This document shows, one piece after another, positions 12,035 through 24,800 of a stretch of 64,000 bases of DNA. The stretch comes from Amphiura filiformis (taxonomy: Eukaryota > Echinodermata > Ophiuroidea > Amphilepidida > Amphiuridae). The DNA lies in NCBI RefSeq assembly GCF_039555335.1, contig NC_092631.1:13864305-13928304 (forward strand), in the 5' to 3' direction. Every line of letters starts with the position of its first letter. Position 1 is the first letter of the stretch. The notes under the pieces are model-generated. The model was not told where the DNA came from. It saw only the letters and a program-made list of their open reading frames with translations, and did no database searches. The position numbers were made by a program, and so were the translations under genes.

Positions 12035-13336
12035 TAATTGGTCAGCAGGTATAGACATGTTGTCATCATGAATGCATTAACAGAGTATGGTTTACATACA
12101 ACATGTCTGTATGTGACATGTCGTGATGCACGCATAAGGTCAACTGGTCATACATGATTGGGCACTTGTACATCGCACTCAATGCAGAGCAAGTAACTCG
12201 GAACAATTATACTAATGCTTTTAGTTGTGTGCCAGTACTGATTTGGCTAGCCTTAGTGAGGCTTAGCTGAGAACATCAGTCCCTTATTACAGTTATGTAA
12301 TCTTGAGTCCCATTTTTGAGAAATTGAGTTCACTTAGTGTAATTGCAATCTCAGTAGTTTCCTTGGCTGCATAGGGTGTGTGACATGAGAACAAATGGGG
12401 TAACGATTTTATCCTTGAGTGAGCATGAATTCTCTTATCTTCTGACTTTTTCATGAACTTTGGAATTCAGTTTGATAATCTCACTGAAAAGTAGGCACAT
12501 TTCTTCTTTGCTTTTTATTAACAGTACAGCCGTGCCGCGCGTGAAGTATGCACACATCTTTGGATATGGTGCAAGTTATGTTACGCACAAGCCGTGCATG
12601 TGAGGATTACGCAGGTAATACAGAAAATATGACCTGCCTGTATATTAATGAGGAGTACGCAGGTAATATGAATTTTTATCCAAGTGGTGTTTGACCAGTG
12701 AGATTGCAGAATTCATGTTAACTAAAGGATTCATATGTCATAGGTTTGTACTTGGTATTTGTTATTGATTATTAATATTAACAGTAAATATGCAACTGTC
12801 ATGAATACATTTTACCTTGCAATGAAATTGCGTCTTCAAAAAGAATAACTACACTGCAACTCTGCAAGTTTCCTATTGCTGTCACCTGAACCCTAAATTG
12901 TCGCTAAGGTTCTTGGCTAGTACTGTGCAGTACCAAGGGAGTACCAGCGCAGTAACACTGCTGGTGGGTCCTGTGCAGTAACAGCATTGGTACCAGTGTT
13001 CTGCTCTGAGATGCTTGTAAATGCAACTTTATAAACATAACTGTGAGCTCATCAGCATCCTTCTAGTTGGCCAATATCTGATAGTTTACTCCAATAATAA
13101 AAGTGGATCTTTTTCATTTTTTGATACATTACTAAGTTTTATACCAAAAAAAATGCTACTGCCGATCTCTAGATGTAAAAAAGGCTTTATGTGCCAGTAA
13201 GTCTTGTAGTTGAATAAATCATAAAATTGTGGATAGTTTTGTCAGCAAATTGTGGATGAAATGAAAGTTAAAGTTGGTGAAAAATCCACTTGTATATAAT
13301 TACGGAGAATTGGTCTTCATGTTGAATAGGTCACCA

Positions 13337-13587
13337 TCTTATCTTAAATCTACACTACCCCTGTGGAAGATTTGGGAAATACCTTCCACTGGGGAGTATA
13401 AATTTTAAATAGAATGAACACTTTATCAGCTCCGTTTAAACATCATCCTCCCTCTGTGGAAGATTCAGGGTGTATGAAATGCAAATGGAGCTGTGTTCAT
13501 TCCTTTTGAAACTCATCCTCCCTCTGTGGAAGATATTTCCAAAATCTTCCACAGGGGTAGTGTGGATTTTAAATGGAACAGCCCATT
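13337..13587. mobile_element. Palindromic MITE, family B, copy 2
   Basis: Shares CTACCCCTGTGGAAGATTT and AGGGGTAGTGTGGATTTTAA with the 11291 copy and ends TTAAATGGAACAGCCC. The left terminal piece is eroded. Confidence 0.78.
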
Positions 13588-14376
13588 ACAAAGAAAAATG
13601 CCCAGAAATGTTGCTTCTTGATAATTTTAACTGAATTGCAATCAAATTTGTGTTTTCGGTTATCCACATTGCTTCCTTGTTGAAATACCACATTGAATAC
13701 CAATTCGTTTGTGTGAGAATATCTAAGGAATTACTATGAGCATTTTAACTATACAACCAATGACATGCAAATATTTGTACTTATTCTTTCTTGCCTAAAT
13801 GTTGACATGACCAATAACATGAGAATCATAGAAAGATTGAGCTAATTTCAAGTGAATTCTGCACCCCATCCTTTTTATGAGAGGCATATCCTGAATTAAG
13901 GTTAAAATGGACTTATAACAGAAGACCAGAGATGTATTTTTCACATTCATGAAAAAAAAATCAGTTAAAAGTGACTGGTAGAGTAATTAAGATAAACGTG
14001 TGCTCGGACAAAGCTGCAGAATCAGAGAGACTCTAAATAGTCAATCTGTCATGCAAAATATTGTTTACCCGTTGTTGAAAATGGACCCAGAGGGTGGTGG
14101 ACACCAAGTGTGCCTAGAGCATTTTGGTGCTAAACTATTAACAATTATCCAGCATGCACAGAGTGTGTTATCATTGATAATAATATCCATATTTGAACTT
14201 AAAATTTAAAAAATAAATAACATGCTTGTATTAATGATAAGTGTCAATGCAACCGGAAATCTAATTAAACTAAGATGCCCAGTGTTTCCAAAATAAATGT
14301 ACAAAATGTTTACCTAAGTATAAGTGACTGAAAACAATTACTTACAGTTCTGTATATGCATACCCTGATAATGAAT

Positions 14377-14445
14377 GGTATTGTGGGTAATATAAGCATT
14401 GTGGGTAAATATATGCATTGTGGGTAATATATGCATTGTGGGTAA
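14377..14445. repeat. Short tandem repeat, four units of about 22 bp
   Basis: Four head-to-tail units of the form gcattgtgggtaatatat. Confidence 0.75.
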
Positions 14446-15552
14446 GATTTTAATTGACAGAATTGGTGTAACAGAATATAAAGTTATTAATTAATTAAGA
14501 TATATATTTGATCTGTTTATTTTAAGCCTCAATGTTTCACCCAGTGCCTTATACATTAACAGTGACAATAAGTTGTATCAATCGATGTTTAAGTAATAGA
14601 TATAGTTAGGTAGTTTATTGTTATCCTTGCAGATGTAAGACACAACTGTAGGAACTACACTTTGATCTCGATCTACCATCTTTCACTAGAATACTTTATA
14701 ATAATTGCATAGATGAAAAAAATATAGACCATTCACCAATAGGCCAAGTCCAGCAACGGGCCAATCATTACACTCTATGCATGAGACCATATATTGTTTT
14801 AAAGCACAGTTTTGCCATCTTTGTATAAACATACATAGGCACCATAGAGCTGATAATAAACCTCCAATACAGCTCCATTGTAGCCACAAACGGTGTGTGC
14901 ATGATTTATTATACACAGCCGTATGAATGGCCGCTCCTCATGAATATGCGAGAATTCTCATCATACAAAGCATGGGGACTTTGACTGTTGGTTAATAGTC
15001 TGGATATTTTCTCGTCTATGAATAATTGCCTTTATGGTGTTGCTGTGAAGACTATTTGAACAACTCTTGGGTCAAAATCTAATACAGACATTGACTTTTA
15101 GTATGTCATCAAGGAATTTGTCAAAAAAGTAGATAAAACTTATCTTGGTTATGAACACATGTCAAAATTTACTTCGTTCAATTTTAAACCGCACAGTATA
15201 AGTTGCAAACATTTATTTATTTATCATACAAAAAACTTCAATTTATTCAGCATCTAATCTGTATAGTTTTCTGACCAAAGTGTAGTACCAACCCCCATCT
15301 CTGGGATCTGTTTCACAAAGATTTAGATCAATCTAGATCAGTTGAGTCTGTGTGAAATGGGTCCCATGTAGATACATTACTGGGCTAGTTAGTAACTCAT
15401 GCCCTTTGTGTATTTCTACAGAGTTTATTAACAACAGTACATGTAAATAATATGGTTTCTTAATGCAGGCTTTTAGACAAGTTCTAGACATTTTTAAATA
15501 TCTGACATTTTCTTCTAAAATTACAGAAAAGTTATACACTTCACACAAGTTA

Positions 15553-15699
15553 AGGTGAATTTACACCCCAGTGAATAGCGACAAGCAGATTATTTTCGAC
15601 CAATCAAATGGATTGTTGTATACAAAGCAAGAATAAAGTAAAAAGCTGATTGGTCGATTCTTAGAAGTTTGTCTGTAGTGACTCAAGTGTAAATTCAGT
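15553..15699. mobile_element. Short inverted-repeat element (GAATTTACACC arms)
   Basis: Left GTGAATTTACACCCCAGTGA, right the imperfect complement TGACTCAAGTGTAAATTCA. The central parts (accaatcaaat / ctgattggtcga) are also complementary. Confidence 0.65.
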
Positions 15700-16178
15700 T
15701 TTACAGTATTTTTTTGTGTTTCTATAAAAGGTTATCTCGGCCATAGGCATAGATAAAAATCATGAAATGATGTATTCACATGAAAGTTTTAAGTAGCCAA
15801 ATGATGTAGTGTTCATGTTATGTCAGCAAAGGCTTGTTATATGTGCACTTTATTTGCCTTCTTCATCATGTTAGTTGTACCAAAAGCTGTTAAGGGCCAT
15901 TTATACTCTGCAGAATGTGTGTCTCTTTTGCCATGCAGGATTTTATCCATCGGACATCACATCACTCTCTGCTACAGTTTTCTTCCCTGTACAACTGTAT
16001 ATAAATGTTGGCAGGTCTGTGACAGACACCAAACTACTGGGCTAAAATATGCTGTATCAAAAATGTAGAGTGTAAACAGGTCTTTAAGTTACCTCTTGGC
16101 TATTTCACAAACTGGTATGCAGCGTATGTTATGTGTGCATTATAGGTTACACATATGCACATAGGTTATACATACATA

Positions 16179-16375
16179 CAGGGCTAGAAATTTCATTGAG
16201 AATCAATTCTCGCAAAGATTCTCTTGAGTAGATATGAAGGAATCCAAAGTAGAGTCTTGTAAAATTTGTGTGGTGTGTAACATTACGTAAATGGAGGAGA
16301 ACTGAATGATTCTTGTAGATTCTTTAGCAAGAATCTAGATGGATTCATGCAGCATGAAACAAACTTCTAGCCCTG
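16179..16375. mobile_element. Short inverted-repeat element (CAGGGCTAGAA ends)
   Basis: Left CAGGGCTAGAAATTTC, right AAACTTCTAGCCCTG, with complementary inner runs built on GATTCT/AGAATC. Confidence 0.65.
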
Positions 16376-16433
16376 ATTTACGCTGTAGTTTTAACTTCGG
16401 CCCTGCAATATCGGTTTGTGCACTGCCATGAAG

Positions 16434-16684
16434 AAGGCAATTTAGGCACTATGTCTAATTTGGTCCTTTAGCACTATCGGTGCTCTGATATATACCAATG
16501 ATTCTTTATATCGTACCCTGAGCATAGTGCTTTGGTTTTTTATTTAAATGAAAAATAATAAAACTATGCAAATGTTAATTATTATGCTTGATACATTACA
16601 TCACCTGGGTATGACAAAAAAGTCATCGGTACCTAACCAGACACCATTAGTGCTATAGGACCAAATTGGATATGGTGCCTTAAG
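16434..16684. mobile_element. Inverted-repeat element (AAGGCAATTTAGGCAC ends)
   Basis: Arms of about 45 bp including TAATTTGGTCCTTTAGCAC on the left and the near complement GTGCTATAGGACCAAATTGG on the right. Confidence 0.7.
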
Positions 16685-16933
16685 AATGTAATGATTTGTT
16701 ATTAAGTGACAGGTTTCTATGACGATGTATATTGGGGAATAAAAGTTATGTAATATAATCATGATCAAATTTATATTATCAAAATCTAGTTCTGCCTTTC
16801 TTCACATTTCCTTAGCACCTCTTTAAAAGTCTATTAATCTATTTTACTTTGTTATCAAATTGCTTGTATGATTTTGCAAACTATAGTTAGAGAAAACACC
16901 ATGTAGTCAGTTATCAAATATTTGTATAAATGT

Positions 16934-17119
16934 ACTGTCCCAGTTGAAATAAATACACCCCCTATGGAAAACATGATGTTAATCTTCCACACAGGGAGTG
17001 TGAATTTCAAATGGGATTACCTGAATGGGTGATTCCATTTGAAATCTACAACCCCTGTGTGGGAGATTAAGGTCATGTCATCCATAGGGGGTGTATTGAT
17101 TTCAACTAGGGTAGCACAG
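16934..17119. mobile_element. Palindromic MITE, family A, copy 10
   Basis: Full-length but slightly decayed ends (CTGTCCCAGTTGAAAT ... TTCAACTAGGGTAGCACAG), inner arms intact. Confidence 0.85.
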
Positions 17120-17663
17120 TTAGTCTGAGTCACATGTCAACCACCCCCTAGGAAATGTATCATGTATATTTAGGTGCTTTCTTTTAATTTATGTTTTGTT
17201 TGTCCACAGTGGCTTCCATTTCATGTATGTTTTTATGTTGCAAATATATTATTATTATTATCTTCAGTTGTTTGTATAAATCAGTCTCGAGGCCTTTGTC
17301 TATATCATTCATTATGTTTCTACTTGTATGATATTGAAATAATAATTATACAGGCTTGTATGCATGTATGCCTTCCACTGTAAAATTGTATAGATGGTTT
17401 AATTTTGTGTCTGATTGTATTATTTTCTTGTAAACCAGATATGCGAAGAAGAAGTTGAACATAGTAAATATTAGCAGAGAAGTTGTTGTTAGGTATAGCA
17501 TGTGCTTAATAAATCATGTTTTTTCAATGAAATCAATTTAATTAAACTTGATTTTTTTTGCATTGTATTTGATCTGATAAAATATTCATTCCCTCTATGT
17601 TGAGATTCTTTCTTTATCCAGACCTTGTCAGCTGTTCTGTTAGGGTAATTTTATTTTGATATT

Positions 17664-17765
17664 GAGTTATTCCAGAATTTCCAATTGAAATCCATACACC
17701 CCCTGTGGAAGACCTAACCTTAATCTTCCACAGAGGGAGGGTGATTTTCAAATGGAGCCTCCCAA
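17664..17765. mobile_element. Palindromic MITE, family A, half copy
   Basis: Left half only: CCAATTGAAATCCATACACC followed by the CTTAATCTTCCACAGAGGG arm; the right half is absent. Confidence 0.78.
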
Positions 17766-18080
17766 GGAATCCAAATATTACACTATTCTGTAGGTCTTGT
17801 TATTCTTATGTTATGGCTTAAAAATGACACAACTATGGTTTTGATTTTGACTTTATTGCCAGTTAGTTCTAACTATAGGATTAAGATTTAGCTATGTTTC
17901 ATTTGGTAAAACTGGGTGATATGTTTTTAATCCCAAAAAACGAGTGCTGTATTTTTCTGGAATCGGAAGTAGTTCGGGTATTACAAGTCTCGGGGGGAAT
18001 GGGGATTACAAAATTTTTTTAAAAAGTATTTAACGGTACTATATCCAAAATCATTTAACGGCTTGATGACCCACCTTTGC

Positions 18081-18205
18081 ACAGTATTTTTTGTGGGACC
18101 CGATAGCACATACCAAATTGCATTCTGAATAGGAGGAATGTCCTGATGGTATCAAATAATTCTGATTCAAATTTTATGGCAAATTATTCAAAATTAACAT
18201 TTTGT
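18081..18205. mobile_element. Fragment of TTAA-flanked MITE family C
   Basis: Contains the family C phrases CAGTATTTTTTGTGGGAC and AATTGCATTCTGAATA and the following atcaaataatt tract, then stops. A family D MITE begins just after it. Confidence 0.7.
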
Positions 18206-18222
18206 CCTCAAAATGAATTTTA

Positions 18223-18469
18223 TATATGTGACATGATCAAGGGGAATGAGTCAAAATGAGTTTTATATAAAAATGTTTCTAAAGGGGTCATTTAGAGCTT
18301 TCAGAAACTGAAAATCCTATGTTGATACGATTTTTCTTTGCGAAGTTACATCAATTTATCAATCACTGAAAACAATAGAAAACAAAAGAATTTTAACACT
18401 TTCTTTGCCAATATCTCAAAATGAATATTAGCGACATCCGACTCATTCCCCTTGATCGTGTCACATATA
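18223..18469. mobile_element. MITE family D, copy 2
   Basis: Same inverted ends as the 8898 copy (TATATGTGACATGATCAAGG / CCTTGATCGTGTCACATATA) and the same middle. It lies next to the family C fragment. Confidence 0.85.
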
Positions 18470-18678
18470 ATGATTATGTAATGATTTCCACATAGGTAGG
18501 TAGAACTTTATGAATGACCGTCATACTCAATTTCAAAAATTCTGTTATTCAGTTCAGGTCAGTTCAGTTTAACAGTTCACATAGCTTCTAAAGACCTTAA
18601 TCTATAATGAAGGTCTGCTGACATATTCCGAAATTTTGTGTAAAAAGGTCACAAATGTTCCTGTCATTCTTCATGACA

Positions 18679-18894
18679 TTACTGTTGTCCATGGGTGCGT
18701 CTCTCATGACTATCATGTGCCGCATGCGAGGCAAAAGTGCGCCCACAATGCCGACATTTAAATGGCCTTTCACCGCTGTGTTGCCTGAGATGAGTGCGTA
18801 ATATACTGGATGCGGTGAATGATTTACTGCAGAAAGTACATCTGTAGGGGCGCTCTCCGCTATGGACACGAAGATGTTTATTCAGACTTGATGA
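18679..18894 (-). CDS. PRDM14: PRDM14 exon 6: zinc fingers 3 (end), 4, 5 and stop
   Basis: After a cttcacag acceptor it reads [17 protein letters not shown], then [21 protein letters not shown] and the last finger [11 protein letters not shown]...HERRTH, ending GQQ and TAA at 18681-18679. The split inside finger 3 is healed exactly by joining exon 5 in phase 0. Confidence 0.93.
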   Translation of the reverse strand, partial: SSSLNKHLRVHSGERPYRCTFCSKSFTASSILRTHLRQHSGERPFKCRHCGRTFASHAAHDSHERRTHGQQ

Positions 18895-21800
18895 CTGTGA
18901 AGAGAAAGAAAGAAACATTTTTAATTTTGATACAAAACTATCCAATTTGTGTAGGTGGTACCCGGGGGTGGTACAGGCTGATTTCGAGGTATTCAGCAGG
19001 GTGAGTTTTATACATTAAAGGCCAAGCTCTTGTTTTGTCCTAAATTTTGATGCCTCACCCGAGTAACCCCATGACAGACCCAGAGGAATCCCCCCAGAGA
19101 ATAGCCAGAATACCCATAAGCTAAGCAATGGCATCACATGTAACTCCTTCAATGCCTGGGCTTCAATGTAGCTTTCATTTGCCCAAGTTTGGTTATTCTC
19201 TCGGTCGGAGTGGTGTCATAACACATAGGCTATATCCCTCAACCTCCTGACACTGGAGTGAACGATTGCTGTTTGTGGTAAATTGGAAAGATCTCAGGAT
19301 TTGTAACAGGAACCTAATTTTTTTATGACAACAAAAATCCACCTTGTAAAATATTGTCCTCTTTTATATTCTCTGCTCAAGAAAATGTTAATATCCATTG
19401 TGTCAAACCAAAGTTCAGGAGCGATGATGCCCTTGGATTGCCACTGAAGATTCATATATACCTTGCAGATTGTCGATGACAGCAGTAGCATAGCCAGCGG
19501 AAATTGTTATCCCCCCACACACACCAGGAAAGCTGGCTACATCCTTGGGTAACAGATACAGACTTATAGGCAATATTCTGTTGTGAAATCTAGCTAAAAA
19601 CTTTCAAAACAACTTTTTTATACTAGTATATGGCTGAACTATTTTTAAACCACATGCTTTGAAATGCTTATTACCTGTGAAAATGACTTGCCGCAAACAC
19701 TGCAGACATGAGGTCGATGTTTTTCATGAACATGGAGTATATGTATCCGTAGCCTGTCTCGTTTCTCAAAAGAGCGTTGACAAAGCTGACAGGGATAGCC
19801 TCTGTTCCCTGTATCAACACATCGTGTGTACTTGAGGTGCTTATCCCGATAGTACTGGTACGCAAAAAGCTTACCACATCGATCACATTGGAACCCTTCT
19901 GAATCTGTCAAATATAAGAAGTTAATAAAGAAAGAGGTACAGAGAATTAAAGAATTGGATACTTTTTTAAATAAAATGATAAATGCATATATAAATGTTG
20001 GTTGCTATATATTTGTCTCTCCCCGGTCCCCACCCTCACACGCATAGGCCTACAGCCACTGCCACAGCACACACACTCATCCCACTTCGCATCTTTGACA
20101 ATTAAAGCAGCTCTGTCTACCGAAGAGTATGATCTTCTAAATCTCAAGAAATACCCACATATTCACACACCCACCCCTCCCCTAGGCCCACACATACACA
20201 CCCCCATCGGCACTTTATCACATCTATAAACGGTATGTGAGATAACCATTTTAGCCTCCTGTGCTATCTACTGAAGATAGCAAGGTAGGCTCTCATTCAA
20301 TTTATTGAGACACGGATGTGATACGAGTACAAAGCAATTCAATTATGATATCAAACAGTTAACACAGATTAATCAACATTTTAAGAAACATACAAACCCC
20401 CACCCTCACACAACACCCCCACACACACCCACCCCCACCCACCTCACACCCTCCCTACAAAAGAGAATGACACTTACTATCTAAAGCATTTTCGCTCTTT
20501 TCATTCCCATTTGTGTAGCTATTACTTTTCATTGCAATTGGAATCCCCATAAACTGTGTGTAACATTCCCCGTACCATACCAAAAGCTCCGTACCACATG
20601 GAATATCTTTGCAGCATTCGTAGTAGAGACCATCTTTTCGTTGTACCGCTACCACATTCTGTTCTTGAGCGAAGCGAGCACTGTTGATGTATTTCATCCA
20701 CGTGTTACTGATACAATTGGAAGTAGGAACAATTCCATCTTTGGAGATCTGAAAATTGGGTAATAAAATCAGCGTTTATTTAATTCCACCCCAACAGAAT
20801 TTGTGAGAAAATTGGCTGATACTATGATCTTTTTATGATCTGAGTCTTCCCAACATAGCTTTTACCCCATCTGGTCAGTAGTGTAGCTAAAGGGGGAGGG
20901 CCGTCGCTAGAGGGGGGTGTGACACCCCAATACACATCAGCAAAACCATGTGACTGTCGGCAAATGTAATCAAAGGTATGTGTGATTTTCGGCAAATTGT
21001 GAGAGCCATATAACAGATTAATGTGTTACGAAATTGTGTTGTTGTAACGTAATAGACATACTGTGAATGGTATAGTAGTTACTAGTCAAAAAAAAATTGA
21101 AAATTTTTTTGACTCCTGCCCCCCCCACACTTTTTAGATTTCTGAGCGCCGTCCTGGCTAAAAAAAATTTGGGTCAACAAATTACACAAAATTTCCGTCG
21201 GCAAACCATACTGTACACCCCCCGAATCATATTGGTCTAGCGACGCCCCTGGGGGGGCGTTCGGACAGGTCGGACAGCGTGCTGACAAAAAGAAAGAGAA
21301 AAGTGCCCCCTGACAACAAAATGAAAGAGAAGATCGGGAAGCTTAGGCAAAGGAAAAGAAAAGGGGCAAGGAGCCCGTTTCCCACCGAAATTCACCCCCG
21401 ATTAAAATAGTGTCAAATGTCAAATTTTCCCAAAAATGCCCTTGGAAACCCGAAGACTTTACACGTACACTCTCTCTAAAAAACGGTATAGGCCCATTCC
21501 ATGTCAACTCCAGGGATGTGCACCGCAGCACCTCTTCAATTTTTTTTTTCTTTTTCTGTGTGGTGGTAGATATTGATGAGAAAGTAAAATCCTGAAAATT
21601 TGAGCTTCATACTCTATTTCGTTTTCCTGTGGCATCAATTTGAAATTTAGGGGGGTCAGCGTAAAAAATGTGTCGCAACGCGAAAGACGACGTTTGGAGG
21701 TCCATAAATGTATAAAGGGAACCCTTTAAAACTTTGAAAAGTATGTATCCTGGGGTACTTTTTGGTGTAGAATTCAAATCTGCTATCAGCAAACTTGTAA

Positions 21801-24800
21801 CTCCTTTACTTTAAAAGATATAGGGCCCTCAAAATGCAACTTCGTCCAACCAGGACCAACTTTGGGGGGGGTCAGAACTCCAAAAAGTAAAAATAATTTT
21901 AGCGTCAATTTTTTTGCCAGTCAGAGCCCTTTGGTAGGAAATTACTCTTATCCAATATTGAGCATATTAGAATACATTTAGCTGAGATATTACCCATGCA
22001 AAACCACTTTTTTTACATTTTGACCCCCCTGAAAACCAATGTCAGACAATTTGCCCCACCATCAACTTCAGGTATGTTGAAGATATGTTCTTGGACAACA
22101 TTTCTGAGAGATATTGGCTTGGGGTCTTGATGGCTTCAACACATCAGTTAGGTTTGCCTACTCCATAGAGTTGTACACATTTTTGATTTTGCATGTATAA
22201 TGATTTAACTCCAAACATCGTCTTTCGCGTTGCGACACATTTTTTACGCTGACCCCCCTAAATTTCAAATTGATGCCACGGGAAAACGAAATGGAGTATG
22301 AAGCTCAACTTTTCAGGATTTTACTTTCTCATCAATATCTACCACCACACAGAAAAAGAAAAAAATTGAAGAGGTGCTGCGGTGCACATCCCTGGAGTTG
22401 ACATGGAATGGGCCTATAGCTATATGGCAATATCCCACCGATAATACCGGGTCAAACTGATGCAACCGTGAATCTGTTTTCGTCTTTGCCCCCAAACTTT
22501 TTATTTTGCCCCTCCTGACCAAGAAAGATGACTACGCCCCTGGGTCTAAGGAGCATTACTAAGTTAAACTGACTGTAAGACACCAAAGTACACAAATAAA
22601 ATTCATTAAAAAAAAAGATTCCCTACTCATTTATGTTTGACAAACTATTCAAATTTGAGTTTTGGGGTCTTTTTGACAAGACAAACTACTTAAGTTTGAT
22701 TAAGTTTGGTCATTTTTGACATGAACCTATTCATTTTTTTTAAATGACAAGGCAATCTTATCAAATTTGATGAAATATGTTATGTCCACATATCTGAATA
22801 GTTTCCCTTGTCAAATTTGACATGTTTCTATTCAAAAATGAGTAGATCGTTTTAAGAGTGTAGGCTAATAAGTGTAACACTAGAGTGAAATCCATAAATG
22901 GTTAATTCCTCTTTTTGTGCACTGACAAAGTACAAAAGTATGTGACGGAATAGTACTACATTCTACACATTGTCCAAATTTAAGTATACACAAAATTTCT
23001 TCTATAAATTGTTCTAATTATTTATGCTTTCATAAAAGTTTGAAGAAAAGTAACCAAAAAATTTGCCACTAAAAAGGGGCTGTATGAGGTGCCTTAAATT
23101 TAAGGGGTTAAGGGAATGCCTGAAGGGAAGGGGTTAAATAACTCGTAATAATTTAAAAGAAGCCACTTCCATATTTAAGGGACCCACCTATTTAGGCCTA
23201 TCATTTTTACGTGATTTTGGAGAAACTCACACACATGCACATAAAATCGATTATGAATATGATCACGGTTTAGGTCTTCGTAGAGACTGGGCAGTGTTTT
23301 AAAACAGATAAGGTTTGTGGTACGATACATTCAGTCTTTAGCTGGCTATGTGTTTCGTATGCTTTTCTTTTCACACCCATTTGATTTCAACTGAAGTTAA
23401 AAATGTAAATTGAAATTCATATTGAAATAATTAGAACATGAAAGTACATTGTCCTGAATAAACTAATGATTTTTGGGACATTAAGTATTGACCAATATGT
23501 ACTTCTGACGCCTGTTTTTGATCGATGAATTTGGATTGAGGATCAATTTCAGTCGGTTTATATGCTCATATGTGTTGAGCACCTAATTGTCGAGACGAAA
23601 AGGCGCTAAATTACTAAGTGCCTTAATGACTTAATCGTTGGTGTTATAATTGCCTGATGGAACATTCACAAGTGATAGGCTTTGTCGGACGTCTGTCGCA
23701 ATAAACTTTCTATATATATTTAATTGAATTGAATGACTTTCTCTGTTAAGATGTAGGCCTAAGACCATAGCCCTATATCGGACTGGAAAACACCCCGCAC
23801 AAAACAACAACGAACCAAACATCTTGGGGCACGGTGGTCCAGCGGTACGGGCTCTCCTCTGCCTCGCGATCATGGGATTGCTATCGTGTTGTGCACTTGC
23901 GTAAGGCGCTTTACCTCACTTGCCTCTCTCTATCCAGGGTTGAAATGGGGGAGCTGTTATGAATATTGTCTACTGAGCGCCGCCTAAAGGTATGAGCATG
24001 CCTTGGGCATATGGCAGCTGATACGACAGCGGAATAAATGAAAGGCGTATAAGTGCCAACATTTTTTATTTCACCGTAAAAATTCGTTAATAAACATATG
24101 TGCCTATTAACGAGTTGCTCGGACAAAAACGGTTTTTTTGCGGTAGTTTGTTAAACTTTTTTAATTTTTTTCTTTCAATTTACAAATATCTTGCGAAAAC
24201 GGGACGAAATATTAACAAATGTGGACGAAAATTTGGCTTTCCTCTCAAAAAGGCTGGCTACGCTGTTGAATACTGACCTGGAACGAATTATGGTGTCCAT
24301 CTTTACTGGTCGTAGGCGATGATGATTTCGTGCTAGCTTGGTATGGCCCAAACACCGTCCCTTTATGAATGATTCCATGCACACAGAACACGCTAATATG
24401 TGTTATATCACCGATTTCTGTTCGCACCAATGACAAATCTGAAACAAGAATATTGTGATCTTAAGGGGTGGGGTATGAACGTCTGGACAGTTTTTATTGT
24501 GGGGCATTAGAGCACACCAGACATATCGAATTGCATTCTGAATACGAAGAATGTCCTTCTGATATCAAATTATTTTGATTGTTTGAAATTCGCAATGTAA
24601 TACGCATTTTATGGCAAATGATTAAAAATTGACATTTTTGATATTTAACAGTACTCGAAGTAAACTTTATAAATCTGATGATTTATACTTAAAGTGTATG
24701 TAGGTGGGATAAAAACCAAAACACCAAAAAAATCCATATCTTCAATATGAAAGGTCAAAATTTTCAATTGATCGTCGGCTTTTCCTCCCAGCTACATACA

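Larger units (their letters stand above)
4574..18678. other. Gene-poor interval with MITEs between Ral and PRDM14
   Basis: Fourteen kilobases with no coding exon I can support on either strand. Ral 3'UTR must begin at 4574, and AATAAA occurs at 4592, but the polyadenylation site cannot be fixed. The interval is dominated by family A MITEs and other inverted-repeat elements listed separately. Stretches between them are AT-rich and unremarkable. Confidence 0.5.
20749..24277. other. PRDM14 intron 3, repeat-filled
   Basis: 3.5 kb between exons 3 and 4. It holds a 0.9-kb element with 200-bp inverted ends, a tRNA-derived SINE, and at 20876-21290 a degenerate G/C-tract repeat (gccgtcgctagagggggg ... 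tagcgacgcccctgggg). No exon is needed or seen here. Confidence 0.7.

Noticed and set aside
15820-16068. 82-codon frame with hydrophobic start and several Cys
   Set aside because: It resembles a secreted peptide at first sight, but there is no homology, splice support or second copy, and it lies between inverted-repeat elements.
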